From NCBI GenBank assembly GCA_964057225.1, contig OZ059898.1, positions 13,727,767 through 13,791,766 of the forward strand: a stretch of DNA of 64,000 nt. Direction: 5' to 3'. Positions 11,695 through 24,083 of this stretch are shown piece by piece. The stretch comes from Auanema rhodensis. Its lineage: Eukaryota > Nematoda > Chromadorea > Rhabditida > Rhabditidae. The translations under genes and the position numbers were made by a program. Numbering within the stretch: position 1 is the first letter of the stretch; every line of letters starts with the position of its first letter. Below the pieces are notes generated by a model. It saw only the letters and a list, made by a program, of their open reading frames with translations. It did no database searches and was not told where the DNA came from.

Positions 11695-14600
11695 CTATGC
11701 TTCAATTGTATTCTTCTCGTTTATCTTAGATGTTGACTTCATTATGGAACATCTGTACACTTCGGATTCTGTTTCTTCTGGAATAGCTTTCTGAAGAATT
11801 GATGTTCGAGGACGAGGGCGACGAGTCTCTGATGTAAAGGATTCTGATAACTCACGTACGCGACGTGATAACTCTTCCAACTCGATAGCTCTGAAAGTAA
11901 TGTTAACTCATAGCAGCCTCTGAGCTGATGATCCCTTACCTCTGTCCTTGAGTTTGAGAATCTTTTTCTAAACTCTGAAGATTTTCGGCATCTCGAATGT
12001 CTCTTTCTGTTATTTCATCTTCTAAATTTCTAATTTGAATATCTCGGCTGGCTAATTTGCTTTTCTGAGCTTCAACTTTCTCACTCAAAGCCATTTTCTC
12101 TTCTCTTAAAGCTTTATTTTCAGTAGATAATGATCTGAACGAGAGGAAAATAAGTTAAAATTAGAAAAACACTTATTCAAACCTTGATAAAGCTTGTAAT
12201 GCTTCAAGTTCTTTTTGTATTCGTGATCTTTCATTGCGTAAATCACCATCAGATGTGGCTCTAGAATCCATCTAAAAATTAAGAAAAAAAGGTTTTTCTT
12301 TGAGCTAAACTATAATAAACCTCTTTTTCAAGAACTTCATTTCGTGTTTGAGCTGCTTTTAATCTTTCTTCCAGAATATTTATTTGAGTTAGATGAGCTT
12401 TAACAGACAACCGAAGCTGAATAGTAAAAATCAAATAAGTTGAAACTAAAGTTTAAGGTAACTATACCTCAATTATTTCTTCTTCATTAAAAGATTTATG
12501 AGATGTTCGATAACTTTCCTGTTTAATCTTTTCCATATTATATTCAACTTTAGCCATATCTGTTGTTAAGCGTGAATTTTCACTGATCAGCTTAGTATTT
12601 TCCTTTTTTAACTGAAATCAAGCAAAGAAATTTTCAGATTTATTTAATCTTTTGGTACCTGATCTATGTGCTGTTGGTCATTTTTATGATGTAGCTGAAC
12701 TTCCTTGATTCTTCGTTTTAAACCACTAATTTCATCCTATAAAACATAAATATACATACAAATATTAAAAATATTAAGAATTATACTTGTAACTCATCAT
12801 CTCGCTTTTGATTTTCGTTTATTTCAGAATTCAGACGATCAATTTGGGTTTTCAAACGTAAAACTTCAGCTTTCGAGCTTTTTTCTTTTTCCACTTGAAG
12901 TTCGTCCTGTCGAACTCTTTCAGACAATTTCAACTATAACATGGTTTTTACAATCATTCTCGGTTATGTGTCACCTTTAAATCTCCAATTTCTGAACTTA
13001 ATGACCTAGTTTTCATTACTAAAGCCTCTTTCTCATCTTCAACTCGAGCTATTCTACAAAATTAATTGGTTTTAGTCATCATTCGTCTCATCTTAGTTGG
13101 CATACCTAGCTTCCTTTTCAGCTAAAATTGGTGTTAGATCGTCAAGTCTCCTTTGTAATTCTAAGCCTTCTTCCATCAAAGCTCTTTTATCCCTTGTATC
13201 AGCTTCTAAAATTTGAATTTATTTTTTCGAAGAGAAGTTGAAGACACAAACCTGAGCGCGTACTCAGATCAGATTCAGCTTCTCGTAAACGAACTGATAA
13301 CTGATTAATTCTTTCTTCCCGTTTTCGTATAACTTCATGTTGTTCCATTATTTGAACTTTCAAATCTTCAGCTTCCTTCAAAAAACAAATGTTTCTATTG
13401 AAATATTATGAACGTATACATACTCTAACTTTGTCTTCAAGCTCGTGAAGCAATTGAGTGTCAGGACTAACTGCTTTCACTGTTCGAAACGATAAATGCC
13501 CTTCGGGTGATTGAGTTGTCAACATTCGACTGCAAAACTGAACAATTAGTTTTCTTTCATAAACTCATATTTTTGATTCAAGCGACCGTAGAACGTAAAG
13601 AGGTTTTATGAGTTTCATCAGATAATACATAATAATTAATTTTGAAAAAAAGACAAAAAACACAAGTTGGTTTTCAAGTTCAAGTTCAAGTTCACAACAT
13701 ATAATTGATATTTGAAAATTTCTGGTTATTATATAGTATTTGATGTCTATAAATTTGGTTTCGTTGCTTTAGGCGTAACAAGCTTAATGGTTAATTCGCC
13801 CTCACATTTCAAATATATATGTTATATTTTGTAGAAAGAATTGAAATTATACCTATCGGATGCTATAACACGAGTGAGATCACGACTTGGTAAATTAGAT
13901 ATTGAAGTATCAAATGATTGTTCCTAAAATTCAGAAAGACGTATTTGTTTTGAAAATAGAAAAAACATACTTTATTAAGCTTGAAAGAACTTCCCGCATT
14001 TACAGCTTGATTTATTCGTTCTCCTAAAATCTTATCGAGTGGTGGATGAAAGGAAGGTAATTTGCACCATTCCTTACCATTGATGGATAACTGAAATTTA
14101 TAAAAAAAATAGTTAGAGCAGCTATTAATATGTGTATATAACCTCGTTGCCTCTACTCATAATATTGACAACTTTTGAATTTCCAGGCTCCTTTTTTTGT
14201 TTTCTTTAAAAAAATTCAGTTGGAATGAGCTGATTAATTTATAAGATTCAACTCACAAATAATTATTTTCAAGTTCTAATAATTGAATTTGTTGCTCTAA
14301 GCTTCTCGCATACTGTTCTCGTAATAATTCCTGTGAAATTGCTAGAGTTTCATTCGATTGTGAGCATCCACATCCAGCATTCGTGACTTTGCTTAATTCA
14401 AGTTTTCAAATTTTTAAACTTTGGCAAATTGGAGATAACTAAAACGTATAATTTGTATTATATTTAGTTACCTCTGTTGAGGAGGAATTGTAGCTCGTGG
14501 CAAATTCCCAATGCTGCCACTTCTCTTCATTGTAGAAGTTGTTGGTCGCTTTTGAGCATTTGAGCATGAAGGTTTTGGTTCTCGATAATAAGTACTTGAT

Positions 14601-14762
14601 GTGCCTAAATTAAAGAATTGCTTTGTTTAATTGTTTCAAAACATCTTATGAATTAAAATTTTGAAAACAAAATTTGAAAAAGATAAAAGAAAAGAAAAAA
14701 ATTGTTATACCTTGTACCATAAGTGGTGGCTGCTTCTTCGGATGACTTGATGGTTTCATCAT
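11695..14762 (-). CDS. Long coiled-coil protein of unknown function
   Basis: About seventeen short exons on the minus strand give roughly 650 residues. The start is the first of two adjacent ATGs (14762 and 14759), and the stop is TAG at 11695-11697. The first 100 residues are Ser/Thr/Pro-rich and basic (KRPTTSTMKRSGS), with a Cys-containing stretch (NAGCGCSQS). A first helix follows, ending in LENNYLKQKK, then a linker with NGKEWCKLPSFHPP. From about residue 220 to 600 nearly continuous heptad-like, Glu/Lys/Leu-rich helix is seen (for example EEKMALSEKVEAQKSKLASR), then a polar Arg/Pro-rich tail. This layout fits a cytoskeletal, ciliary or centrosomal scaffold, but I do not recognise the orthologue. 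Exon boundaries in the middle were checked by frame only. Confidence 0.72.
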
Positions 14763-15834
14763 ATTCAATAGTATGAATAAGAAACAAAAAAAAACTTAAA
14801 TGAATATGCTTAATGTGTTTTCCAGTAAACAATTGTTTATGAATGAAAGGGACGGGTTATAACAAGGGTTAAGCCGTATATGGTGTGTATGTATGGCTAA
14901 ATGGATAGCCACCTGGTACCCAATTGAACGCACTGGTCACCTGGCAACAGCATCTATCGGTCACTCACTGTCTAATAGATGTTAGATGAGTAATCGAGAA
15001 TTAGAGAGAAAAGAAAAATATTAAAAAGGAAAACAAACAAGATATGCTTCTTTCCGATTATAATTAATATTATATATTATATATAATATTATATAAATAA
15101 ATTTGTTATATGTGACCTTTTCTTTGACAAATTTAATCTCCGTGTTGTTGTACTGTTTTGAATATTTTCAGTTTTTTTTGGGATAATTATTAACTTTCTT
15201 TCCTTCATGATGTCATCATTTTCAGTTTTGAATTGAACTTCACGAACTATGATGACGTCGTCAGTAATGATTGTGACCTAGAAATACATAATCATCTAAA
15301 GATCAATGATTATAATTTTTTATCTTAATTATAATTATTATATAGAACTAAATAATAATTTTATATACAATATACTATATACTAATGATGTATATACTCA
15401 ATTAGTTTCATTTTTTACTTTTTTCTTACAAATTTTATCATTTTTTTTCATTAATAATATCTTAGTTGTAATTAAATTTTCTTTTAGTTCTCTTATCATT
15501 ACAAATGAAACAAGTTTTCATTTTCATTCTTAAATCAATTTATCAACTTGTTCTCAACTTTATTCAAGAATTATAATTTAATTTCTTTTTTTTTCTTTGG
15601 CAGAAATGCATTGTTTCTATTGTTTCGTTGAGTTTTCTTTGATAAATATGTATGTGTATGTGTGTGTGTGTTGTATTAATATGAAAAACAAAAGACGAAT
15701 TTACTTCAAAAAATAAGAAATTTATTCATATAGGGCAAAATCATTATCACGAATTAGCACCTGAGTCTCAATGTACATAGTTATAATAGTATTTATGTTT
15801 TTTTCTCAGATTTTATGACGAGGTGAATCGATTC
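14763..15834. other. Intergenic, no gene seen
   Basis: Between the coiled-coil gene (-) and the Gly-rich peptide gene (-). It contains an AT-palindromic stretch near 15063-15100, CRE-like ATGACGTC sequences near 15250 (TGATGACGTCGTCA), and long T runs. The open frame at 15306-15533 is low-complexity AT translation. Confidence 0.4.
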
Positions 15835-16184
15835 TTAATATCCTCCGTATCCACGAGGTCTTCCGTATGAAGAATGAATTGGCTGTGGTGGAAGTGGAAG
15901 CTAAAAAGCAATAAATTGAAACATCAAACGTCGACGAACATGGAAAATTATGGAAATTGTTTAAAACTTACTGGTTCTGGTTCTGGTTCTGGCATTGGTG
16001 GTGGTGGTGGTGGAGGTGGTTGATATTGGTTACCTCCGTATCCTCCTCCTCCTTGGTATGGAGCTCCTCCAAATCCTCCGCCGCCATATCCTCCTCCTCC
16101 GTTGTTCATACCACCTTGGTATCCATATCCTCCGCAGAGGGCCAATTGAATGACAACAGCAAGAACGACGAGTTTGAACAACAT
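15835..16184 (-). CDS. Small secreted Gly/Tyr-rich, Pro-rich peptide
   Basis: Two exons (15972-16184 and 15835-15900) encode 92 residues. A signal peptide MLFKLVVLAVVIQLALC is followed by Gly/Tyr repeats (GGGGYGGGGFGG, QGGGGYGGNQY). A run of eight Pro and a (PE)n stretch come next, then a short basic Gly/Tyr tail ending GYGGY. The repeats resemble nematode caenacin/NLP-type peptides and cuticle or eggshell glycine-rich proteins, so secretion from epidermis or gland is likely. The exact role is not known. The ATG follows an AG acceptor (ttctttag) by four bases, consistent with a trans-spliced or 5'-UTR-spliced message. A TATA-like sequence lies about 205 bases upstream (near 16390). The opposite-strand open frame over this gene is a shadow. 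Confidence 0.8.
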
Positions 16185-17485
16185 GGTTCTAAAGAAGAAA
16201 TGAAATCATATAAGTAAAATCAGTAAAATCTTTAGTTTTATGAATAAGTCGATAGGTAAAGTACAACATATGAAATAAGATTTTTAAGATTAGAATGTAA
16301 TAATACTTCCTAAAATATATGAGAAGTAATGAAGATGTAATGAAGACATTCACCAAGTGACATCTATTTCGCCCATCATCACTGTCTTATATATGGAGTA
16401 TCGCTCTATCTCTGTGTAATAGTGTAATCTGAAAAATAAATAAAAAAAATGATGGAACCGCCAACTCTCGAAGAACGGCTCTCAAATTCGACGACCACAG
16501 TGTCTTTGACGACGACTGCAACCTGACGACAAAGAAGAGAACAACAATAGCACCCAGATCGGAAATGATCTAAGATTACTGTATAAAGCATACATATCTA
16601 TTGAAACATTCGGGTAATGATGATTCATACTTCCTTCTTATTTCATGAACATAACACACTTACACTTTCAAAATATTCGTCGAAAGCATACATATGATAC
16701 ACATAGATTCAAAAAAAAATTTTAAAAAAGCCGTTTTGTTCTCAATTAAGGAAATAGGTTGTCTTTTTGATTTCCCCCTACCACGCTATCATTTTGTTAC
16801 ATATCCCTTCATTTAATGTGATTTTAACGAAAAATTCATTTTCTGATTCATTTCTCATTGAACGCATCGGGTTCGCTGTGACCGTCATGTACAAATTGAG
16901 CTTTATGCCAAAAAATATCGAACAAAGCCCACTGTCAGTTTCACAAAGTAACGCACATATACACATATACACAGACACACACATATATATTTATATATTT
17001 ATATTTATATACTATATACTATATACTATATAAGTTCTGAATGCATTATATTTTTGTTAATTTACGTATGTGTTATATATTTTTTTTCGATAACGAAAGC
17101 TTCAAAATTGGCTGTAAACATATTTCAGGAGAATGTTGTTTATTCCTCTTTTAGCAAACATTAAATTACATTATAGACCAAACCGCTCTGTGTTATTGTA
17201 ATTATAGAAATGATGTGTTCAGTGACAATTAGATCACGTGGAAAATTAGAATTGCGTGAATATCAACATTTCACGTAAACTTTGAAATATGTCGGAAGAC
17301 TGATTAGTGTGTCATTGTCATTGATCTTTACTTTGTCTTCTCATAACTAAAGTTTTGTTGCAGAAGGAGAAGAAGAAAAACATTAAAAGAGAAGAAAAAA
17401 AAAGAAATTTTAAAATATTTATCTTCGAATAAATTATACATTTTTTTGAATTGTACACGCGAAACAAAGAAGGCAGACTCATCTA
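16185..17485. other. Intergenic region upstream of the Gly-rich peptide gene
   Basis: It contains a TATATATGG sequence near 16389-16397 that could be the peptide gene's TATA box, read on the minus strand. A CA/TA microsatellite lies around 16956-17030 and a bipartite motif copy at 17181-17278. The open frames here are short and unsupported. Confidence 0.4.
17181..17278 (+). promoter_or_regulatory. Bipartite motif copy 3 (AACCGCT + CGTGA cluster)
   Basis: AACCGCT at 17181-17187, then TAGAAATGA near 17205-17213, CACGTG at 17235-17240, TGCGTGA at 17253-17259 and TTCACGTAA (reverse of TTACGTGAA) at 17270-17278. It is the densest copy, and its middle box matches copies 7 and 9. Confidence 0.5.
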
Positions 17486-19172
17486 TTAACTTTCTTTACC
17501 CTGCGCTTTCCTGAAATATATAAATATATTAAATAAGATATATAAAAGAAAAGTAACAAACATCCTGCCCACGGGAGAGAAAAAATTCTGTATAAGTTCG
17601 ATAGGAAATGGAAAAATGATAGTGGAGTTCTTCTCAGCACTGAAAAATGTAAATTTGAAATATGGATGTTGCCTTCAGCGAATACAAACCTTATACTATT
17701 TAGTGTTTGTAAATATCTCAACTGAATAGCACAAGGCGATGAGGCAATCTGGTAAAATGAGGAAAAATTATTATTTTCGCGACAAAAAGTTCAAATTACC
17801 ACATCAGCAGCCTCCCTTAAAGCTCTTGATGCTTGCTGCTCTCCTTCTGCTGCTATAACCTGCAACACAAATTTTATGTTTTGTTCTATCAAGGTGTTTG
17901 ATGATTCATATAAAAGAATTAGAAATAGTATAAACCTTAGCTCCAGCTTCACGTGTAGCTTCAGCTTCTGCAGCCATTGCTCTTTGGAGTTGCAACGGAA
18001 GTCTGACATCTTTGACTTCAACCCTCTCTACTTTAACTCCCCATGGATCTGTAGCTTCATCCAATGTGCTCTTAAGAAAAAACAAATATGAATTATTTTC
18101 ATTCAATCAAAATTTCAGGTGTTACCTGCATTTGATGTGAAATATTTTCACGATCTGATAGCATTTCAGCCAATGTACGAGTACCCAGAATATTTCTTAA
18201 AGTTGTTTGAGCAAGTAATTTAGTGGATCGTGAAGCATCTTCAACGTTTGTGACCTGAAAATAAGTTTTAAAAATCAATTTCACATAATTATTCATCTAA
18301 ATATCATTATTACTATATTTGATAAAACTAAAAAATGTAATAAAATGAATAAAAAGTTTATTCTGAGACAAAAAACCTGTTATATACTTGTTTTGAATTG
18401 TAAAAAAAAGTTATTAAATCATGTACTTTACAGTCTCAGATCAAAAATTAATTAATAACTTACGGATATGGTAGCATTAGATATTCTGAAGTAGACAACA
18501 GCATCAACAGCGACAGTTACTGAATCTTTTGAAAGAATCTGAAAAAAAATAGATTAGAATAAATAGATTCAATAAATACTGAATGTTGGTAGAATTATGT
18601 GACTTCAAATAACATTTATCTTACTTCTTGTGGTGGAACATCGAATGAAACAACACGTAGATCGATTTTTTTATAGGAATCTATACAGGGCAGTACAAAG
18701 AAAATTCCTAAAATGGTTATATTTAACCTTTGGTCTTAGAACGACAGCTAATAAGAAACTAGCCTGGTCCTTTTGCGCCTCCAGGCATCAAACGTCCAAG
18801 ACGGAATATGACAGCCCTCTCATATTCTTGAACAACCTGGAGTTATTGTTCGATAATTAATAATGTAAAAAATAAAATAAAATAAAAAAAACTAACTTTA
18901 ATACAAAAATATGCTGAAAGTGGTAGAGTAAAAACTATCAAAATATAAGAAAATATAGTTAAGATCCAGCCACATATTGTGAATTCAACTATTTGATTTG
19001 CTGAAAATGAAAAATATAATTAAAGTTTGAAAGAATTTCATAATAAAGAATATTATGAGCATTAATATTTGCTCATAAGCTGTCAAAATGAATTTTTATT
19101 AAAACTTTAAAACATACTATCTACGATTCTTGAGAGTGGACTTCTCCCACTGACCAACTTTCTAGTCTCCAT
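17486..19172 (-). CDS. Stomatin (band 7/SPFH) family protein, MEC-2/UNC-1 type (paralogue 1)
   Basis: Eleven exons on the minus strand give about 292 residues. A short N-terminus (starting METRKLV) is followed by a hydrophobic hairpin segment (CGWILTIFSYILIVF). The SPFH domain then runs from VVQEYERAVIFRLGRL through LPCIDSYKKIDLRV, VPPQEILSKDSVTVAVDAVV, LLAQTTLRNILGTRTL and DPWGVKVERVEVKDV, to IQLRYLQTLNSI and AEKNSTIIFPFP. These blocks are the hallmark of nematode MEC-2/UNC-1/STO proteins. Such proteins bind cholesterol on the inner leaflet and tune ion channels such as DEG/ENaC and gap junctions. The long MEC-2-type C-terminus is absent; it ends in a short tail KAQGKES after a 51-nt intron. 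The intron after residue block GGAKGP starts with GC (intron base 18763) instead of GT. Which sto/unc orthologue it is cannot be decided. Confidence 0.93.
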
Positions 19173-20822
19173 TGTTGGATATGGAGATTAGTTGAGTTAA
19201 GAAGTCAAACCTCTGAAACAAGTTCAAGTAAAGAATAGAGTTTCATGAGCAATTAGAATAAAGCAGCGACGATTACGTTATACGAACGAAAGACAAATGA
19301 CATCACGATTCTGTCGACAAGCAGTCAAAAGTAACTTGAAGCTTGGTACATCATTGGTATGTTCACGGAATAAATAAGATTTTGAAGAAAAAATGAATGA
19401 AGACTAATACAAGATTCAATAACATTGTAAGGCTATGATGCACATATTGATCCGAACTACGAAACACAAAAACAGCATTAAGGACTACGAAAGCAAAGAG
19501 ACGTAAAGCCGATAAGGTGTGACGAATTGGTTTGGTCCAAAATTAAATGTATCAAGTTTATTTATTATGTAAAAACGAGATAGAATAACAATAACAGAGA
19601 GAAATACACCGAGATAGTTTGGTAATTTCTAGTAGTCTCACGATATTTTCACTATATTGGAAATCTTTGAAAACGAGCTTATTCAGGCACTAATGTGTTC
19701 GTGGTCGACACAACTTTCTGTTTTTTTTGGGGGGAGAGAGAGGGGAGGAATAAATTCCAAGCATGGGAGCTAGGAAAAAGCAATCACTAATATAAATTCA
19801 AAAAAGACTCAGAAAATGGAGCTTCTGAAGAGATATTCATGGATAAGACCGAGCCAAAGAGAAGCTGAAAGAAAGAGTACAAATGAACCGAATACTTCAA
19901 GGGCCAATTTTCATAGATGGCGTGATGTTGTCCCATATATTATTGTATTAGCTGAAGTCCGCCGTATTTCAATGAGTTGCTGCGCCTCATGTTGTCTAAG
20001 AGAGATGACGACAGAAACGACTTGAACGGCTTACAACAACGATGAAGAGAACGACGAGGATGGCAACATGGCCAACGACGAATGCCTCGGTGTCTGCGCG
20101 TTCAGCTCATCGTCTTCTTCTGTTCACAAAATTCACTTTCGAATCTCTCTTCGCTTGTCGTATATATATAGAGAGAGAGATGCAGACATTTTCATTTCTG
20201 CATCTCTAACTAATCCTCTCGTGTTGCCGTATATCTGAGATTGGTGTGGTCCTAAATGCGGGAGAACAACGACAAATGTGTCAGTAGTTCCTTGGCAATT
20301 AACTGAAAATCCGGAAACGAATGAGCGCTATGTAGCGTGTTAGAAAAAATCTTTTTGTTTCTTTTCGTATTGCTCAATCATCTAGAACAGTACCAAAAAG
20401 AAATTTTTAAATACCAAAATAGATTTAAAAAGTTAATGAGAGAAAAGGGAAGGAAGAAGAGAATGAGATACAACCGTTTCGTATGTTAAATTTCAAAAAA
20501 AAAAAAGAATTTCACGTGAATGTTCACGTACAATTGAAATTCAATGTAATCTACTAAGTAATACGAATAAAGTATGAAATGACATATTTACATGGAATCT
20601 ATTTACAAGAAAAAAATTGTTTAAATTGAAACCGATGGATAGAACTTGCGAATGTTCCGATCCAAATGAACTATTCCTCTTTAACTGAGCCGCGACTGCA
20701 ATGTTATCAAACCTTTTTTTTTGCCGTAAATTGATATATAATTGGTTCAGAAAGGTCAAAAAAGGCCAAAAAAAGTTTCAAATTATGGCATTTTTTTATG
20801 AAAAAAAATTAAGAAAAACCTA
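19173..20822. other. Intergenic region between the two stomatin genes
   Basis: Upstream of stomatin 1 (minus strand) and downstream of stomatin 2. It contains a G/A-rich stretch near 19729-19749, GA repeats around 20170-20180 and a bipartite motif copy at 20472-20530. No coding exon is supported. The open frames at 19816-20025 and 20541-20759 lack recognisable features. Confidence 0.4.
20472..20530 (+). promoter_or_regulatory. Bipartite motif copy 4 (AACCGTT + CACGTGA)
   Basis: AACCGTT at 20472-20478 is followed by a TTCACGTGAA palindrome at 20511-20520 and TTCACGTA at 20523-20530. It is located 1.3 kb upstream of the stomatin 1 start and just past the 3' end of stomatin 2. Confidence 0.5.
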
Positions 20823-23800
20823 CTACGAGTAGCTCTCGCAATAGTACTGAATTAATTCCATTGGAAACGGAAATATAATCGTAGAATTCTTTTCAGCGCT
20901 GCAAATAATAATTTTATGAAATTAAACTTTTGAAAGAAAATAATTAAATGGAAAAAAAAAACAAAAAAATAAAGAAATTAGGAAACCTAATACTATTGAG
21001 AGTTTGAAGATATCGAAGTTGTATGGCGCAAGGTGATTCAACAATCTGAAATTACTCATTACCTCTTTGAGCAGAATAACTCAACAATAAGTTAGTTTTC
21101 AAACAAAAAACGAAAGGTTTTTTGAGCTTTTTTATGTTCTTGTGTCTGTCTTTATGCCACCTCGTACTTGTATCTTCTTTGTCTACCTATTCATACTCAC
21201 CACGTCAGCTGCATCCTTGAGAACAGCAGAAGCCTTTTGTTCTCCTTGAGCAGCTATTACCTGAAAACGTAAATTTCAAATTTTGTTACTTGACAAATCT
21301 TCTTGGCTAAACTTGAATAACAAACCTTAGCTCCAGCTTCACGTGTTGCTTCAGCTTCAGCAGCCATCGCTCGTTGTAGTTGAAATGGCAGTCTGACATC
21401 TTTTACTTCAACCCGTTCCACTTTGACTCCCCAAGGTTCAGTAGCTTCATCCAGAGTAGCCTGAATCGGACAGTGAATAGTGAATATCCAGATATGAAAT
21501 GCTTTCTAAGAATCAGATTGTTTACCTGCATCTGATGCGAGATGTTGTCACGATCAGATAACATCTGAGACAAGGTACGGGTACCCAGAATATTTCTTAA
21601 AGTAGTCTGAGCCAAAAGTTTCGTTGAGCGAGCAGCATCTTCCACATTTGTCACCTAAACATGTAGAAAATGATAAATTTATCAAAAGAATGCTTATATA
21701 CTGATATGGTGGCATTAGATATTCTGAAATACACGACAGCATCAACAGCAACAGTTACTGAATCTTTTGATAAAAGCTGAAAAATATTTTAAAATTCTTT
21801 TTTTTTCTTAAAATTAGTTAGATGCCTCTTGAGGAGGCACTTCAAATGAGAGAACTCGCAAATCGACTTTCTGGTATGAATCAATGCAAGGCAAGACGAA
21901 AAATAATCCTGCAAAATAAAATAATAGAAGCTTTAGTTTTAGAAACGTCATTAAGAAAAGGAGAAAAGTTTCACTAACCGGGCCCTTTAGCTCCGCCAGG
22001 AAGCAGCCGTCCAAGTCGAAATATAACAGCTCTTTCATATTCTTGGACAACCTAAAAAAATTATTTTTAATATTCAAAAGATAAAGAAAACATTTAAAAT
22101 AATAAGATTATTGTGCATAAATCATGTAATCAATTTGCTTTGAAATGTTAAACTTACTTTAATACAGAAGCATGCCGAAATTGGAAATGTCAGAAAAGCC
22201 AGAAGATAACTGCATATAGTTAAAATCCATCCACATATAGTGAACTCAACAACTTGATTCACTAAAATGTAAAGTAATTAAAAATTTTTTTTTAATTTTA
22301 GAAAATGAAAAGAGAAAGTTAAAAACATTCTGTCGATCTTGAATGCTAACACTTGTTAATAGTTTCAAGAATCGGCATGTTGTTTGCTTAGCTTCAAATG
22401 AAATTATGGTCAAGCTTATCCTTTTTCAAGATCAACAGCAACAACAACAAGCATCAAGTTCTATTTAAAGTTATATCGCATGTTCTCGAATGCTTGCCCG
22501 TTGAATTCCTGAATCATGCTATCGATCAAAGGTCGAAGGAAAGGAATATACTTATCAGTCGACTACTGAAACATTGCCACGAAGTCTGAACCTGTCTATT
22601 TCAGGCTTCTCACCAATACAGCGACACTAGTGCATTAAACGAACAAGTTACATCTATCTTTCAAAGTAATTGTTTTAACTACTATAGTACTTCTTCAAGG
22701 AAACAATTCAATTTGAAGTTCCAAAAAAACTATCTGAGTGACCAATCTAATTAGCAATATCATGTTGTAAATGAATAAATAAACAAAAATCTTCTGGTAC
22801 GTACTCTCTTCCGTTATCTATGACCAGTAGTTGTTCCAAATCTTACTTTGATAGATGAGCAACTAAAATCTACGATCGGATAATAGGGAGTAGGATCACG
22901 AATTGCTCTCCAGATAGTTGTTCTTAAGAAAAATGGAATCTCCAAATTTGCTTCAATATCTCTGTCCCCCCCCCCCCCCCAATATCTTATCCAATTTAAA
23001 CAACATTTTTTCAATTTGAAACCTTTTAAAAAATGTTTTACATATAAACATAGATTAAGATATTAAAGCTCAATTAAAATTTTAAAAAAAATAATTAAAT
23101 CTGTATATGCATACATATTGGAATACAAAATGAAAAACTCATACAATGAATATATAACTTATTTATCTTTATATTTTTCTTGTATATATACATATATATA
23201 TAACATATTATATACATACTAATATATTATATATAGTTATAGTTATAGATATATATATAAAGATATTACATATTATATCATATTATACATAACTCGCTAG
23301 GAATCTGTCATCCGTGTCGTGCTTTCTACTGGTCATAGAAATTGCGCTGTTTGCCAACTTCATCTATATTTCATTACCTAAGGCAAATTTTTTTTTCGAC
23401 TAAAAAAATCATTTCGTCTTTTACTTCAGAAAGTTGTTTAAACACAGTTACACATAATGTGTGAATATATTTACAAATTTCTATTGATAGGTAAGATGGA
23501 TGAAGCTCATTTCATTGATACAACTAGATGATCTAGTTAGCCAAAGAATGTGTAAAGCTTTCTATTTGCATTATTTGAATAAGGTTAAGATACTGTTGAA
23601 TTTGTAGTTAAGTAGAAAAGAAATGGAAATAAATAATTGAAATGAAATAATTACCAAGGAAAAATACTTTTTCTTTTCTTTTCCACCGAAATTTTTTTTA
23701 GAAAATTTGGCAGATAAACAGCATTGAAGTGGCTTAGCCGAAAGAAAAGTAAAGAATTTTAAGTTACTAATATGTGTGCATGCTTCGTCTAAATATGTTA

Positions 23801-24083
23801 ACAACTACTTCCTCAAGCAGCAACTTATGATCATTGTATATTCCATTATTTCTTTGAAATAATTAGTGTAACATGAAATAATTATGATGAGTAAGACACT
23901 TTATAGATCTTTTTTTTGCGTTAACTGTCTTTGTATAAGCTGTTTAAAGAGAATAATGACTAAAATATGTTTTTTTTACTTTAAAACAACTGAAATGCAT
24001 AACTTACAATCGACTATTCGAGTTAAACGAGTTCGTCCTACAGCCGGTATGGATTTCTTCTGATGTAAGCTTCGCTCAGACAT
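20823..24083 (-). CDS. Stomatin (band 7/SPFH) family protein, MEC-2/UNC-1 type (paralogue 2)
   Basis: Ten exons on the minus strand give about 289 residues, with the same exon structure as the neighbouring stomatin apart from that gene's extra 3' intron. Exon 1 (24008-24083) encodes MSERSLHQKK...RLTRIVD and joins across a 1.75-kb intron to 22158-22261, which begins NQVVEFTICGW. This exon was chosen because RIVD followed by NQ(V/I)VEF matches paralogue 1 and the phase fits. The SPFH core (VVQEYERAVIFRLGRLL, VPPQELLSKDSVTVAVDA, EPWGVKVERVEVKDV, LRYLQTLNSI, AEKNSTIIFPFP) is complete. The C-terminus ends abruptly in QYYCESYS. The intron after VPPQE begins with GC (base 21825). The ATG follows an AG acceptor by three bases, so trans-splicing is likely. 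Role as for paralogue 1: membrane scaffold regulating ion channels. Confidence 0.92.
22262..24007 (-). other. Long first intron of stomatin 2
   Basis: This 1.75-kb intron interrupts the codon after IVD. All other introns of the gene are short. It contains a 15-base poly-C run (22966-22980) and long TA-rich tracts (23160-23290), with no supported exon. The size suggests it carries regulatory sequence or an alternative first exon, which I could not identify. Confidence 0.6.
22966..22980. repeat. Poly-C homopolymer (15 nt)
   Basis: Fifteen consecutive C on the plus strand, which is G15 in the sense of the stomatin 2 transcript. It is very unusual in this AT-rich background and could form a G-quadruplex in the intron RNA. 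Confidence 0.8.

Noticed and set aside
15957-16217. Trp/Ser-rich plus frame
   Set aside because: Antisense shadow of the Gly-rich secreted peptide gene.
22357-22392. ATG-containing segment (MPILETIN) as first exon of stomatin 2
   Set aside because: Its splice phase does not fit exon 2, while the exon at 24008-24083 fits phase and matches the paralogue's N-terminus.
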